This document shows, piece after piece, positions 1-10,900 of a DNA stretch of 20,404 nt. The notes beneath the pieces were generated by a model. The model ran no database searches, was not told where the DNA came from, and saw only the letters and a program-made list of their open reading frames with translations. Position 1 is the stretch's first letter, and every line of letters begins with the position of its first letter. Made by a program: the position numbers and the translations under genes. The stretch comes from Phallusia fumigata (Eukaryota > Chordata > Ascidiacea > Phlebobranchia > Ascidiidae), in assembly GCA_008931825.1 (NCBI GenBank), contig QXVZ01019074.1:1-20404 (forward strand). Reading direction: 5' to 3'.

Positions 1-31
1 GTAGCTAATAGAAACACTATTTTTCTTTTAG

Positions 32-2286
32 TGTCTCACGTAAGGGGAACTACCGAGCAGAAAGCGACTGTCAGGAGGTGGCGAAACTCACGGGACAAAG
101 TCAGCAGAGCAACAGTCAAATGGATTACATGGTAATCGGAAGGAACAGCAGCAGTCGGGTAAGTAAATTATAAAATTCGACCTTCAGTCTTGCAATCCCA
201 TACAAGTAACTGCGATAATTAAATTCTGGTTTACTGAAAGGTTTCTATAATTGCTAAACATCATTTTGCGGGCAAGTTATAAAATAATGTAGCAACGAAT
301 ATAACTTGCAAGGTCATTGAAAAAAGAAAGTAAAAATGGATCATATGGTAGCATGTACTCCAATTGCAATATAATTTTTATCATTTCCTATTTGTCTAAC
401 TAGGCCTCACCGACTGAACGTCCAACAACATTAAGCCACGACGTTGAAGCCACGGGACCATCTTCATACGCTCCGCTGACCCCATCCAGTATAGAAGGTG
501 ATGTTTAAAACATGTTTAGGTTTCGCATAGCTTTTCAAACTATTGTTCCACAAAGGTATTTTCAGTGAGCTGTAGAGCTATTTCAAACAAACTGCACGTG
601 TCCACTTTTTCGTATATTACAGTTTTTTTATTTCAAATCTCACCAAACACGGTAGTGCTCGATCAGTTCCTAACTGTGAACTTCTTTCAAAGAGACTCAA
701 TGCAACTATTTTATAAACTTTATTATAACAACTCCGACGTTGTAAGGAAGTGAAAAACTTGATAAAACGTGGAAAAATGATTAAAAACTACTGGTATGCG
801 AGAATAAGAGTGTCTAGGAAGTTTTCGGTTACATTTTTTGGTTATCTTGGTATTACTTTTAAATTTTGGTTTTAGAAAATGACTTCCCAGGCCCCGAAGC
901 TCCGACGCAGAATGACTTGGAACAGTCCGAGACAGATGAGGGGTATGGCGACAAAAATGATGATACTTACAGTTTAAAAATATGTATTTCGAATCTAAGC
1001 TAAAAAAGCTATAGGTTTGGGTTTACAACCAGCAGGGGCCACATAAAATTGTGTTTAAATTTTCCTATATTCACTGTGTTATCTTAATTGTTTTATACAG
1101 TAATAAAATTTTTTATTCATGTTTATTAACAAAAATTAAACGGTAGTATTTTTTCATAAAATTAAAGACATGTATATTTCCGAACTTAGCTTGGAATCTC
1201 ACCAAGTCGAACCCGGCAATCGGTGGAATTTACAATTCCAACAAAAATATCTTAGAACTTTGCCGGCCAAAAACATTAAAAACGTTTGTATTTTTTGCAG
1301 TGAAACAAGAGCGAGCCCCCTTCACGGACAAACGCTGGAGTCTGAAATGTTTGGAGAACTCGCAAATAGATTTCAGAAAGGTATGAGACAAAATATTGTA
1401 ACTCACATTACTTGCACAGCAAAAAACCTGCCAGGAAACAATAGTTTAGTCTCGCGTTGATATCTAAGCAAAACTGTACATTAGTTTCAAACTACAACTT
1501 TACTTTTAGCCGAAGAAGCAATCCTCCAGCACTCAGATGTAGGATACAATTATCGAAAACTAAGCACAAAAGAAGGTGAGATATGATAGAAAATGTTGAG
1601 ATTTATTTTTAAGCATAGAACTAAGCATAAATATTAGTATCTTATTTTCCCATCAAGATCCTCACAGTTCCTCTCCTCCACCTCAGCTGCCACCAAAGCA
1701 GAAAAGTTTTCGCCAGAGTCCTCCAGATTACCCACCTCCCCTTCTTCATGACGAAATATCTATATCCGATGAAAACACGTCCAATAACAATAACCGGGAT
1801 CTTGATACTCCTACTCCGCCTCCCCCTCCTCCACCACCGCCTCCACCTGAACTGCTCCTTCGCTCCTCATCCGGTGACAACTATCCTCTTCCACCCAAAG
1901 AGAAGGCCCCTGAAGCGATTCCTCCAGTAGCAGTGATCAGTCCGAGAACTCCTCCAGCGAAACCTGCTCCTCCACGTTCTCAAGGAATCCGGAAGCACCA
2001 AACCTTCTCTGCTCCTCATGGCAACAAGGTCAAGCCTCCTGTTCCTCCGAAATCCCGTACAGCTGTAATGAGATCCGCATCCTTAAGGGCCTCTCCCAAC
2101 GCAAGGATAGATCTTGGGCCATCACCCCTGACCAGCACCCTGCCAAAAATGGATTCGAACGTCCCTAGGAGGATTGTAACCCCACGACAGAGACCTCCAT
2201 CTTTTAGACACAACAGCAACGTTGGAAGAACACCCCCGAAAACCCCCATCCCTGTTCTGCCTCCCACCGTCCCTGGACCCAACTAA
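32..2286 (+). CDS. 3' part of a proline-rich, SH3-ligand-bearing protein (six exons; 5' end outside window)
   Basis: Exons are 32-158, 404-497, 876-942, 1301-1380, 1510-1575 and 1658-2286, ending at TAA 2284-2286. All junctions are AG/GT and the phases agree throughout, giving about 353 residues. No folded domain, signal peptide or membrane segment is visible. The first exons are polar, with possible phosphotyrosine sites (MDYMVIG, SSYAPLTP, DEGYGE, NYRKLS). The fifth exon and the end of the fourth may form a short helix (FGELANRFQKAEEAILQ). The last exon is proline-rich: 11 consecutive prolines at 1816-1848 and SH3-type ligands such as PPAKPAPPR and PPVPPKSR. From known SH3, WW and EVH1 binding preferences, an adaptor or a receptor's cytoplasmic tail is a reasonable inference. 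I do not recognise the family. The start codon and upstream domains lie left of the window; bases 1-31 are the end of an intron. Confidence 0.8.
1658..2286 (+). CDS. Terminal coding exon with polyproline tract and SH3-ligand cluster
   Basis: This is the last and largest exon of the upstream gene. It enters in phase 1 after acceptor AG 1656-1657 and stays open to TAA 2284-2286, about 209 codons. Pro, Ser and Lys/Arg dominate. The 11-proline run resembles EVH1- or profilin-type ligands. Later basic motifs (PPAKPAPPR, PPVPPKSR, RTPPKTPIP) look like class I/II SH3 ligands. The exon is GC-richer than its surroundings, as the proline codons dictate. The ATG at 2068 is internal and not a start. Confidence 0.8.
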
Positions 2287-3640
2287 ACAGCAAAATGTAG
2301 GATATCAGATCAAGCTTTTTGCCCTCTAACCTTACAGGCGTATCTGAAGCATGCTTTGCAGTAAAAACTTTTGTGTCCTGATCTTAGGTCGAAATGAAGG
2401 GTAAATTATGGATGATGTCCATAAAATGGGCCTTTGTTTAAGAAAGGCCTTTTACAACGCAAATGCGAGGATAATGTCATGGCAAGCAGGTCGTGGTGAA
2501 AAAATGTTCACAGCTTTAAGACACAAGACAACGTCTATATACCGTATGACAAACATTCCCAAACCTTAGCACTTGTTTAGTCACCTTTAGAGTAATTACT
2601 TATGCCTCCTGAAGCCATCTAGGTACATTTAAACACCCCGTGACTGCTTTTCAGAGCCTATTAGTATTTGTCTTGCTGCAGTTGTATTCAAAAATGCGCA
2701 TGGTTTTGCTTTTTGTGGACCGGTCCAACAGACCAGAATTTTAACTTCAGTCAAAAATACTTGCATTTTTATACAATGTTGCCACAGAAAACTCAAGAAA
2801 AATCAAATGCAACTGTGTTTTCTGCCTATGCTCAACGCTAAAGAGCATGCCAGCAAAAACACCTTCAAATTTAAAGCTTAACTAATAAAACCAACGGTAC
2901 AAAATACGTTGAACCTATTATCTCTCTACCGGCTGTGAATTTAGCGGCATATGTCATTCTACAACCACTGTTGTTTTGTTGTTAGTTAAACTTATCTGTG
3001 TTAAGATGTAAGCCTATTATTAATTTACCTATTTCCAGTGCACGGTGCTTGCGTTCTATGCCCTTGAATTGTAGTTTGGGTTTACTTTGTTTTAATTGCT
3101 TCCAGCGCATGCAGTTGTTTGCTGTTTTGTTGCATAAAGCATGCGTATTATGTAAACGTTTTATGGGGGTGGATTTTTTCAGTGCCATCGGAAAACAGAC
3201 GTGTGGACAAATATTGTGTACAGAATTGCAAACCTTTGTGTGCTTGTATTTGCGTAACCAAGAAATTACGAGATACAGCAAAAACTGTTTTTTCGTTTTA
3301 CATATAGCCCATGTTCTGCTTACTATTTAAGCATGCTATGTTTTGTTTGTATTTAAGCGTGCCCTTCGTAAGTTCTTACTTTCTGTTTTTGTTTTAATAT
3401 TGGTACAAGTGTGGGGATTATATTTTAATAGCAGGATTATTCCAAGGCTAAATTCATCTTTTTTTCGGTCTTCAATTCTGTTTATGATGTCTATGTAGCG
3501 CATACTGCCAATGAATGTCAGTCCTGGTGCAGCGTTGTTGATTTGATTTCATTGCTGTACAATCTAACATCGCTTCGTTTGATGAAAGTTCGACGTGCAC
3601 TAATAAATATTAACCCTCGAAACTGTCTTGTCAATAAAAC
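2287..3640 (+). other. 3' UTR and downstream intergenic sequence of the proline-rich gene
   Basis: No exon-like sequence with splice signals and conserved-looking protein is visible in this ~1.35 kb. It starts directly after the stop codon. AATAAA occurs at 2884-2889, 3602-3607 and 3633-3638, so the mRNA end could lie near 2.9 kb or 3.65 kb. Short open frames at 2998-3330 (+) and 2982-3281 (-) overlap each other and resemble chance translation of T-rich DNA. Confidence 0.5.
3633..3638 (+). terminator. Candidate polyadenylation signal AATAAA for the proline-rich gene
   Basis: This is an exact AATAAA hexamer in the context gtcAATAAAactt. Another exact copy lies 31 bases upstream (3602-3607); further ones are at 2884-2889 and 3829-3834. 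Sequence alone cannot show which is used. Confidence 0.35.
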
Positions 3641-4234
3641 TTAGTTGCGAGGAAAAAGAAATAAAGTCATTACCTTTTCAAGATATCTCTGCAGATGGGC
3701 CGCAAGCGCAATGTACATCTCAAAGAAATGTTGTTATTTTACAGAAGAAACAGATTTACAGATTTCTTTTACGGGTCAGCAATGCCATTTGGTGACACTT
3801 TTACGGCTTTGGGGTTTAAGTACCGCGTAATAAAATATATTTGTGGATTTCTACATGTCCGAATTTAGGTGGTTGGTTTCTCCGCGTCCTAAATTTACGA
3901 TATGCTTGCCTAATTTATTCAATTTTCTAAACCAGTATTAATTAAAAAAGCTAATGGAATTTTTTTGTTTTAAATTAATATCTGTCCAAACGCTGCGCAG
4001 CTACATAATTTCTTTCACCGAGCGAAACAAACTCAACTCCCAGAAACTAGAAAAAATTAGAACGACGTTGCTGACGGATACCATGCAATCCACAAGGCGG
4101 CCTCATTTTGCGTCATGGTAACTAATCAGCTGATTGAGCTGGCAGTGGTTTACTACAAAAGTGCTTGCGGGATTGTTGACATAATTTTAACCGTTATGCA
4201 GTTGTAAAATGTAGTTATCGCAAATTGCAACGTG
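3640..4234 (+). promoter_or_regulatory. Intergenic region with presumed promoter and 5' UTR of the dynein-family gene
   Basis: About 600 bases separate the last plausible poly(A) signal of the left gene from the dynein start codon. No convincing TATA box was found. A short repeat fragment lies at 4000-4039. The stretch 4180-4200 (tgacataattttaaccgttatgcag) ends in an acceptor-like AG 34 bases before the ATG. It could be an ordinary 5' UTR or, if this is an ascidian, a spliced-leader acceptor. Confidence 0.35.
4000..4039. repeat. Short repeat fragment shared with the intronic repeat at 12371-12409
   Basis: The stretch tttctttcaccgagcgaaac at 4010-4029, followed by aaactcaactc, closely matches tttctttcaccaagcgaaat at 12378-12397 plus aaactcaactc. 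About 33 of 39-40 bases agree. Both copies read in the same direction and similarity fades on either side, so this is probably a relic of one dispersed element family. Confidence 0.55.
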
Positions 4235-4981
4235 ATGGCGTCTTATCAGGACAAGGTTTCGTTTATTTCTGCTTCGCCAAAGCTACCGGACATTGCAAGC
4301 AGAAATGTGGGGAATTATTCTTCGGGAACTGGAACGTCAAGGTTTTTTCATTATTTTTTTCAAAAAAATGAAGGTCAAAGCATTTCTATTAGCGGATAAA
4401 CCGAAATTCTCATAGAAAATGCAAAAGTGTCGTTTACCTTATTTTTCTGTCAAAATGAATAGTACTAATACTATTGCAGTTTAGTGCTGTGTTGGTTTTA
4501 ATCACAATTGTTACAACTAAAATTCATATGTTTGGTGGTAAGTCTTAATTCATGCACAATCTGTATTGGTATAAATCGGTGGTTAACCTTTCTGCACTGG
4601 CGAATGGGTATTTTTAAAAGATGCTTTTAGCTGTACATCAGAACGAATGTGGCAAAATCGAAAGTGTAGCGCATTAAAGATGTTTATTTTGCATTGGAAC
4701 TTTAAAAACTTCAGCAATAGCATAATTTTCACATAACATTTAAAAAACTATTTAAGCATAGAAGTTACAAGTATTTTGTTTTGCAACATTTATATTTTGT
4801 AAAACCAATGAAAAACTATTTTAGAAAAGCAGCAAGCACACAATGGATTGGCCCACTCAAACAGCGATTGGATTATTCCATTAATTACAGTGGAACTCCT
4901 CATGCAGATGATGTTGAGGAGTTGAGCAGAGAGGTTGTCAAGATAATGATTTCTGCATTGCAACCAAATGCGACTAAGCAA
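4235..4981 (+). CDS. Dynein-family gene, exons 1-2 (start codon)
   Basis: Exon 1 coding part is 4235-4341 (MASYQDKVSFISASPKLPD...), ending in phase 2 at a weak donor AG|GTTTTT. Exon 2 is 4825-4981, starting after ttttag and completing the split Arg codon, then ending at GTAAGT. Reading on past 4341 gives Phe-rich translation and a stop near 4396, which supports splicing there. The first ~35 residues are Ser-rich and probably disordered. Exon 2 ends in an amphipathic helix-like segment (DDVEELSREVVKIMISALQ). The intron 4342-4824 holds nothing else recognisable. Confidence 0.7.
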
Positions 4982-7900
4982 GTAAGTTGAACTTCTTTAT
5001 GTGTTTTTAGCCTACAAAGGAGAGTAAAACATCTTGGGACTCGTATACCCAAAATCTCTTATCAATTAATACCTAGTTTATGCATTAGCTCGAAACAAAT
5101 AAACAATGATCATTACAAATGTCCTGGTAAGATTACACAACCAAACAATTATAAGCTACATCAGTCCAATATAAATTAAAATGAAAAAATATGCAGACAT
5201 GCATTGGGTGCGAAATAGGTAAATCAAAGTTATTTTATGCTGGTTTACCACACCACACACAAAGCCTTTTTGTGCCACCACACAAGCAATTTTGATGAAG
5301 CAGCAATCACCATGAAAATAAGTAGTGTAAAGAGTTTTGCCAGTGAGTATTCTAGAGATAATACTGCCATTGACATATTAAGACACATTTTTGCATCATG
5401 TTATCAGATGCAGCTCTTATCTGATTATCCATTGCCCAATGTTTTTAAACTTATGGCATGTTTGGGACTTTTTTTGCGTTTGATGTTCGCAATAGTTTTA
5501 TTTACATTTTAACAAATATTTGGTTTTTAGATATGGCTTGATCTTAACCATGTGATGAACGTGGTTTTGCCATACAAAGATTTTCTGCACACACCATCAA
5601 TGTCCCATTATATTGAACGTCTTTTTCTTTTCTACAACTCCAACATGGAAAAGTTGTTTGATGTGCCTATCCTTGACAGCCTGCACCAGGTCATCATTAA
5701 TTAATTTAAAGACAATAATGCAAATTTAAATTACACAGTTTTTATTGGCCTATTTTTGATTGAAGCAATGAATTGGACCCTTTTTATGACCAAGGTTAAC
5801 TACCATTTTGGACATATATAGAATAAGGCTTGTATATTTTTCTTTGGATTGATCTTAGGGTGCATATGCATAGCAAATGTTATTAAACCTGTTTATAAAG
5901 ACAAAAACAAATTATGTATAAAGTTAAGTGAAGTTAAATATATTTATTGTTGAGTTGGTTGGTGATCTGTCATACACAAATATATTTTTAGTTGTTTCCA
6001 CATGACATTGATCGACTAAGATCAAATTATGGTTCTGGCATGATGGGCACCGAAAGATTTGTGAGAAAGATGTTGGCTCAACCAATAATCCCAGAAACCA
6101 CTCCACAAAGAGGTGGGTTAATTTGGACTTCAGTAAAAATGAATACTGCAAAAAGCAATCAAGCCCGAAAAATGCAGTTCCTTTTTTTTACAAACCCTAA
6201 TTACAGAGGTAAAAAGGCTTCACTCCACAAAGCCCCATGGTTTTCTGCAAGTATTGAAAATGTGCCAAAACATACCAAAAACCTCATGCTGTTCTTTTCC
6301 TGAAAATAATGATGGTTCACAATGCACACATCATCATTACCCTGTGTGGGCAAAAAAGGTCCACCACATCAAATTACATGAGACATTTGAAGATATTTGC
6401 CACCAACAGATATTGTACAATCTTTTGTTTGGTGTAAACAGGAGGTTTTTTAACTTAAAAAAGGCTACTGTTGAGGTTGTTGTGAGTTTGGCTTTTGTAT
6501 TTTAGTCTGGGTTTGATACAAATTGAATAAAAACAGTCATTGTTTGATCATCCTGATTTTGTGTCGGTTAGCCTTTGTTTCAGGTATCTTGTTACTATTT
6601 CATTTCTCACGACTGATAACAAAACAACTGTGTTTGGTTCCAATGTTTGGTAGCAACACATCTGTGATCAACTAAAAACTAAAGTAAAAAATCATCCATA
6701 AGCTGTTAAATTTTAATGTAGTATAACCTAAAATGTTTGGGGTTAGTGATAAAACATATAAATTCTATGGCATAACACTGTTATAGGCAAATGCACTTTT
6801 CATAAATGTGCTCATTATATTGCAATTGTATTTTTCAGAAGGGCCTGAAGTAAATCCACCCCTTGCTTTACCTGATGGAAGAAATCCATATCACTTAATG
6901 AGGCGTGGAGAAGAGCCTGAAAAGTTTTTTAAAGCAAAACCTCTAACCTTCAGCACACTCAAGTATGTATTGCTGTTTTTCAGCTAAACGCTTTTGACAA
7001 ACTTATCAACATAGTAAAGTTTTGTTCTTGTTCCAAAACTTTGCATTTTGTATTAAGTAAAAACTAATAGAAATACTCATCTTAGTTTACAGAAATGGTA
7101 TAGGCATAAAAAAATTGGTGCAATTTCGATTCAACAACAAAGTATCTCTCTTATGCTAATTTTTAGTGACAATCTTGGACATGTTGCCATGGAAACAGCA
7201 GCAAACGAGACAATGTGGAAGGAGGCGCAGAGCAGCACTGTGGCTGCCATCAAAGTTGACCTTCCAATGATGTTTGAACATTATTCTGAGCCCAGCACCA
7301 GGTAGATTCGGTTATTGTTGTTTTTCTGACCTTGTATTCATGTACAATGGCCTCCCCGTAACATGTTGAGCAACATGTTTCTCGCATCATAACATGATAT
7401 CAAATTACAATAAAAAAACAGTCTCAGTTATTTCGATGTGAAATTTGCTGGCATTAAAAAAATATGTTTTTAGCTATGCTTGGCAATAAAAAACTATTTT
7501 TCCAATATTAAAACTATTAGATTTGTTATTCTCACACCTTTTTGCAAAAAAACAGATTTGTGTGGCAACACAAATATATCGACCATTCAAAATTGCACCT
7601 TGCACAAAGTACACACTCCCTATTTCGAGATTCTGCAATGCAAACACATGTTAATTGCTATTTAGTGGTGAAATTAGTTTAAAACTATTGTGACAGGACT
7701 CCAAGCAAGGAATCTTTGGATTTTTCCCGTCTACGCCAGTCAACATCACCTCGTAAAAAAGCTGACGAGTTTGTTTCAATGACGGGTCGTCAAGCGGTTG
7801 AACTATTTCTGAAACACAAACATCTGCACAAAGTCAAGTTTATTTATCTCAACAAAGTCAAATCAAGGCATTACAGGTAACATACTTTTTTTGTAATATT

Positions 7901-10900
7901 TGTAGTTTTGACAGTTACTTTTTTGCGGGACTTTGTTGCTTCTTTAACAGTTTAATTTTATCAAAAACATTACTGCCAGAAATTTTGTACACATAGATTT
8001 AATGTAAATATATAAGGAATTGCTGTTGGTATTATTAGTACAAAATGTTTATAGCCTAAAACTGTGTGTTAAAAACCTCTGAAATAAAGGAAAACATTTG
8101 ATCTGTGCCAGGTTTTTCATCACTCACACCTAAACTTTTTCTTTATTTTCGCTTCATTTCACATACGTATGCAACATAATAAGCTGTTTTGACATTTTGT
8201 ACTGATAATAACCAACAGTAATTGTTAACATATTTATTACAAAATCCATTCACTCTGGGAGTTGTATTTTTGAACAGCATAAAAGTTAAGAAATAAGTTT
8301 AGTGGCAATGGCAGATGTGTAGTGTCTGCAGTCTGGTAACTGTATTAGCCAAATGAATTTCTTTCCTATGCCTACATTCATATTCTTTGAAATATATACA
8401 AAACATTATCACAGGCCATACGACCTGATCTCAGTCCCAAGGGAGCAACTTGACAAAGAGCATTTTATCTTTTCCTCTTTCGGAGTCCTCCACATCTATC
8501 CTGATGAAAGCCACTCTGAGACTTTGACATTGGCAGATTGGAACAAACATGCTGTTTTGTGGGGAGTTCTACAAAAGGTCCCTTTTTTTAGAAACTATCT
8601 CATCAACAAGACTTTTAACAGGTATTGACTGAATGTGTTTTGGCCATTTGTAAATTTGTTTTGTGCTTGTAATTATTAACCACCAGGACAGCCATAAAAG
8701 CCTGTAAAACATTTTTTACGTTGTTGGCCTTTGCATATGCACCCTAAATTCCTTTACCATAACAGCTGTAACAAACAGCCAAGCTAGGAATCATATTTCT
8801 TCCATAGTTTTAAAGTTTCATTTTTCGAAAGCAAGTGCTAAGTGTTGCATACCATTTTTAACAAATTTAAATAGACTGCATGCCAAAACTTTTACTAATT
8901 AACATCACAAAAAAAACAATTATATTTTTTGCATCTCATAGAAGCATCTCAATAAGAAGCAATTTTGTTTAAGTGCTCTGAGCTTAAAAAACAGCCATGC
9001 TTATTCACTGCCCTACAAAGTGGTGGATGCTTCAGAAATACTGTTGCTTTGTTTACAAAAAACATACCAATAAAGGACTTTTTCTTCTGCATTTTCAGAT
9101 GGGTAAAAAATGTAAAGAGACTAAAGTACAACCGATTGAGAAGCAAAATTTCAAAAATTCTACTTCACAATGTACCAGACTTTGGCTCCTCTTTACTTCA
9201 TGTTTTTCGACTCATTCACGAGCTTTCTGAAGTTCAGTTCCTGCCCAAAAAACCTAATGAAATTGTATACACTATCATGGAATTTGAATCAGATAACCAC
9301 AAGTATGCTCTGAATACCGAGATTTTTGTAAATCCATTGTGTCTGCCTTATTTTGCATGACCTATTTTTTGAATTTGACTTAAATTATTGAATTAAGCCC
9401 ATCCTAAACCCACATTTATCTAATTTTATTCTTGCCCCATAGATGATGTCATGACCTAACTGCATGTACCACAGAAAAAACTTTTGACAAAGATTGACAA
9501 CCAAATATCTTAATTTGGCAAATAAAAAGTTTTATACATACGTTAATATGAAAGAACAAAGAAAATTGGTTTACAAGTTCGTGTGTACACATGTCAAATT
9601 TTTGCAACTTGTGTCATTGTGTTCAGAAAACATTAAAATGCTTTATCAGGCTAAAGCTTGAAGCGAAAGATGTGCTGGGTCTTTTCTTTCGCTACTGTAA
9701 GAAGGTGGTCGATACAACACGTCAGTCATGTTTTGAACAACTCAAGTACTTTGAGCATCAGGTAAATCTGACAAACGGGTTGCTTTGCATGTTACCTTTC
9801 CTTTTTACACACTTAGCCAACCATTTTATAAAAACTTTCTGAAGCTTATGTGGTAAAATTTCAGATGCAATATGTAGTAAAAGTATAATTGACACTTAAA
9901 ATGAATGGTACAACACACAACAGACAGACCCATGTTTAATATCATTTTTTTAACCTTATTTCAGGCAAAACACAGCAAACCACTATTCTGCAAGGAGTCA
10001 TTGTACATTCAGCGCCGAAAACGTGAAGCAAGAGCCAGAAACCTGCAGAAGGCTCAGATCATAACACGACGAATTCCGTCGTTTGTAACATTGTGTGACC
10101 AAGCAATATCTGTCCACTTGGTTGCACTGACTAGAGATGCCATTGTCCAGTAAGCTTTTTTCAGTGTTTGGTAACAAGTCCTATCAGTAAGTCTCATTGG
10201 GTTTGGGTCCCAAGTCTAACTGGTTTGGGTTCTCAATTAGTCAAGGACTGGTTTAACAAATCACAAATACATGCACAAATCTATTAATCTCTGTATTTTT
10301 ATCCAGAGAAGCCAAATAGATTTGTTTAAACGAATGCATAGAAATAAGCCCCAACTACCTATACACATTGCAAGTTCAGCAGGTCTGTATTCAGCCTTTT
10401 GCTTGGATATTTGGTAAGCCAATCTAAAGAAAGTCTAATCTTTTCAAAGTTGCGTCTTGAATTTAGTCAATGACTCTTCTGAACACTTGCTACTGTGCCA
10501 ACTAGCTGTTACTATTGTCCAACTTTTCACAAACGTGCATTATTACATTTACAGGTTTGTTGAGCATCTGCTGAGTCATGCAGATTTAGATGATAACCTA
10601 ACCGAAGAGGAGACGATGTCCACAGCCACGGGTAGTCACATGACTAGCAAAGGTATTCAAAACAACATGTTGCTTGAAATGTTGTCGTTAAGCTGGTTGT
10701 AGACACAAACTAGACACTATTTAAAGACACTATATTATAATATTTTTAGATGTTGGAAGTTCTAACAGGGAAAGAATGGAAGTTTACTCATCAGTTTTTT
10801 CTGCAAAGTTCGGTTTTAATCGTCAGACTTACCATCTAGAGATGCAGCCATCAATCGCAAAGTATGTAGTATAATATTGAACCACTTGAACAAAGAGCAA

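Noticed and set aside
565-753. 62-codon + strand open frame
   Set aside because: It lies within an intron of the proline-rich gene (498-875), without acceptor/donor sites in fitting phase.
2016-2282. 88-codon minus-strand open frame opposite the proline-rich exon
   Set aside because: It is a shadow of the GC-rich proline codons on the + strand; Gly/Leu-rich translation is the expected complement.
2982-3330. Overlapping open frames of ~100 codons on both strands downstream of the proline-rich gene
   Set aside because: They overlap in antiparallel fashion, have cysteine- and phenylalanine-heavy composition typical of T-rich DNA, and show no family motif or splice context.
8353-8414. Apparent upstream protein start (MNFFPMPTFIFFEIYTKH) before RPYDL
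   Set aside because: It is intron read-through; the acceptor AG at 8413-8414 gives the phase that joins exon 7 and completes the split Arg codon.
10190-10260. Two-copy imperfect repeat around ggtttgggt
   Set aside because: The units are short and diverged, with only two copies; not distinguishable from chance.
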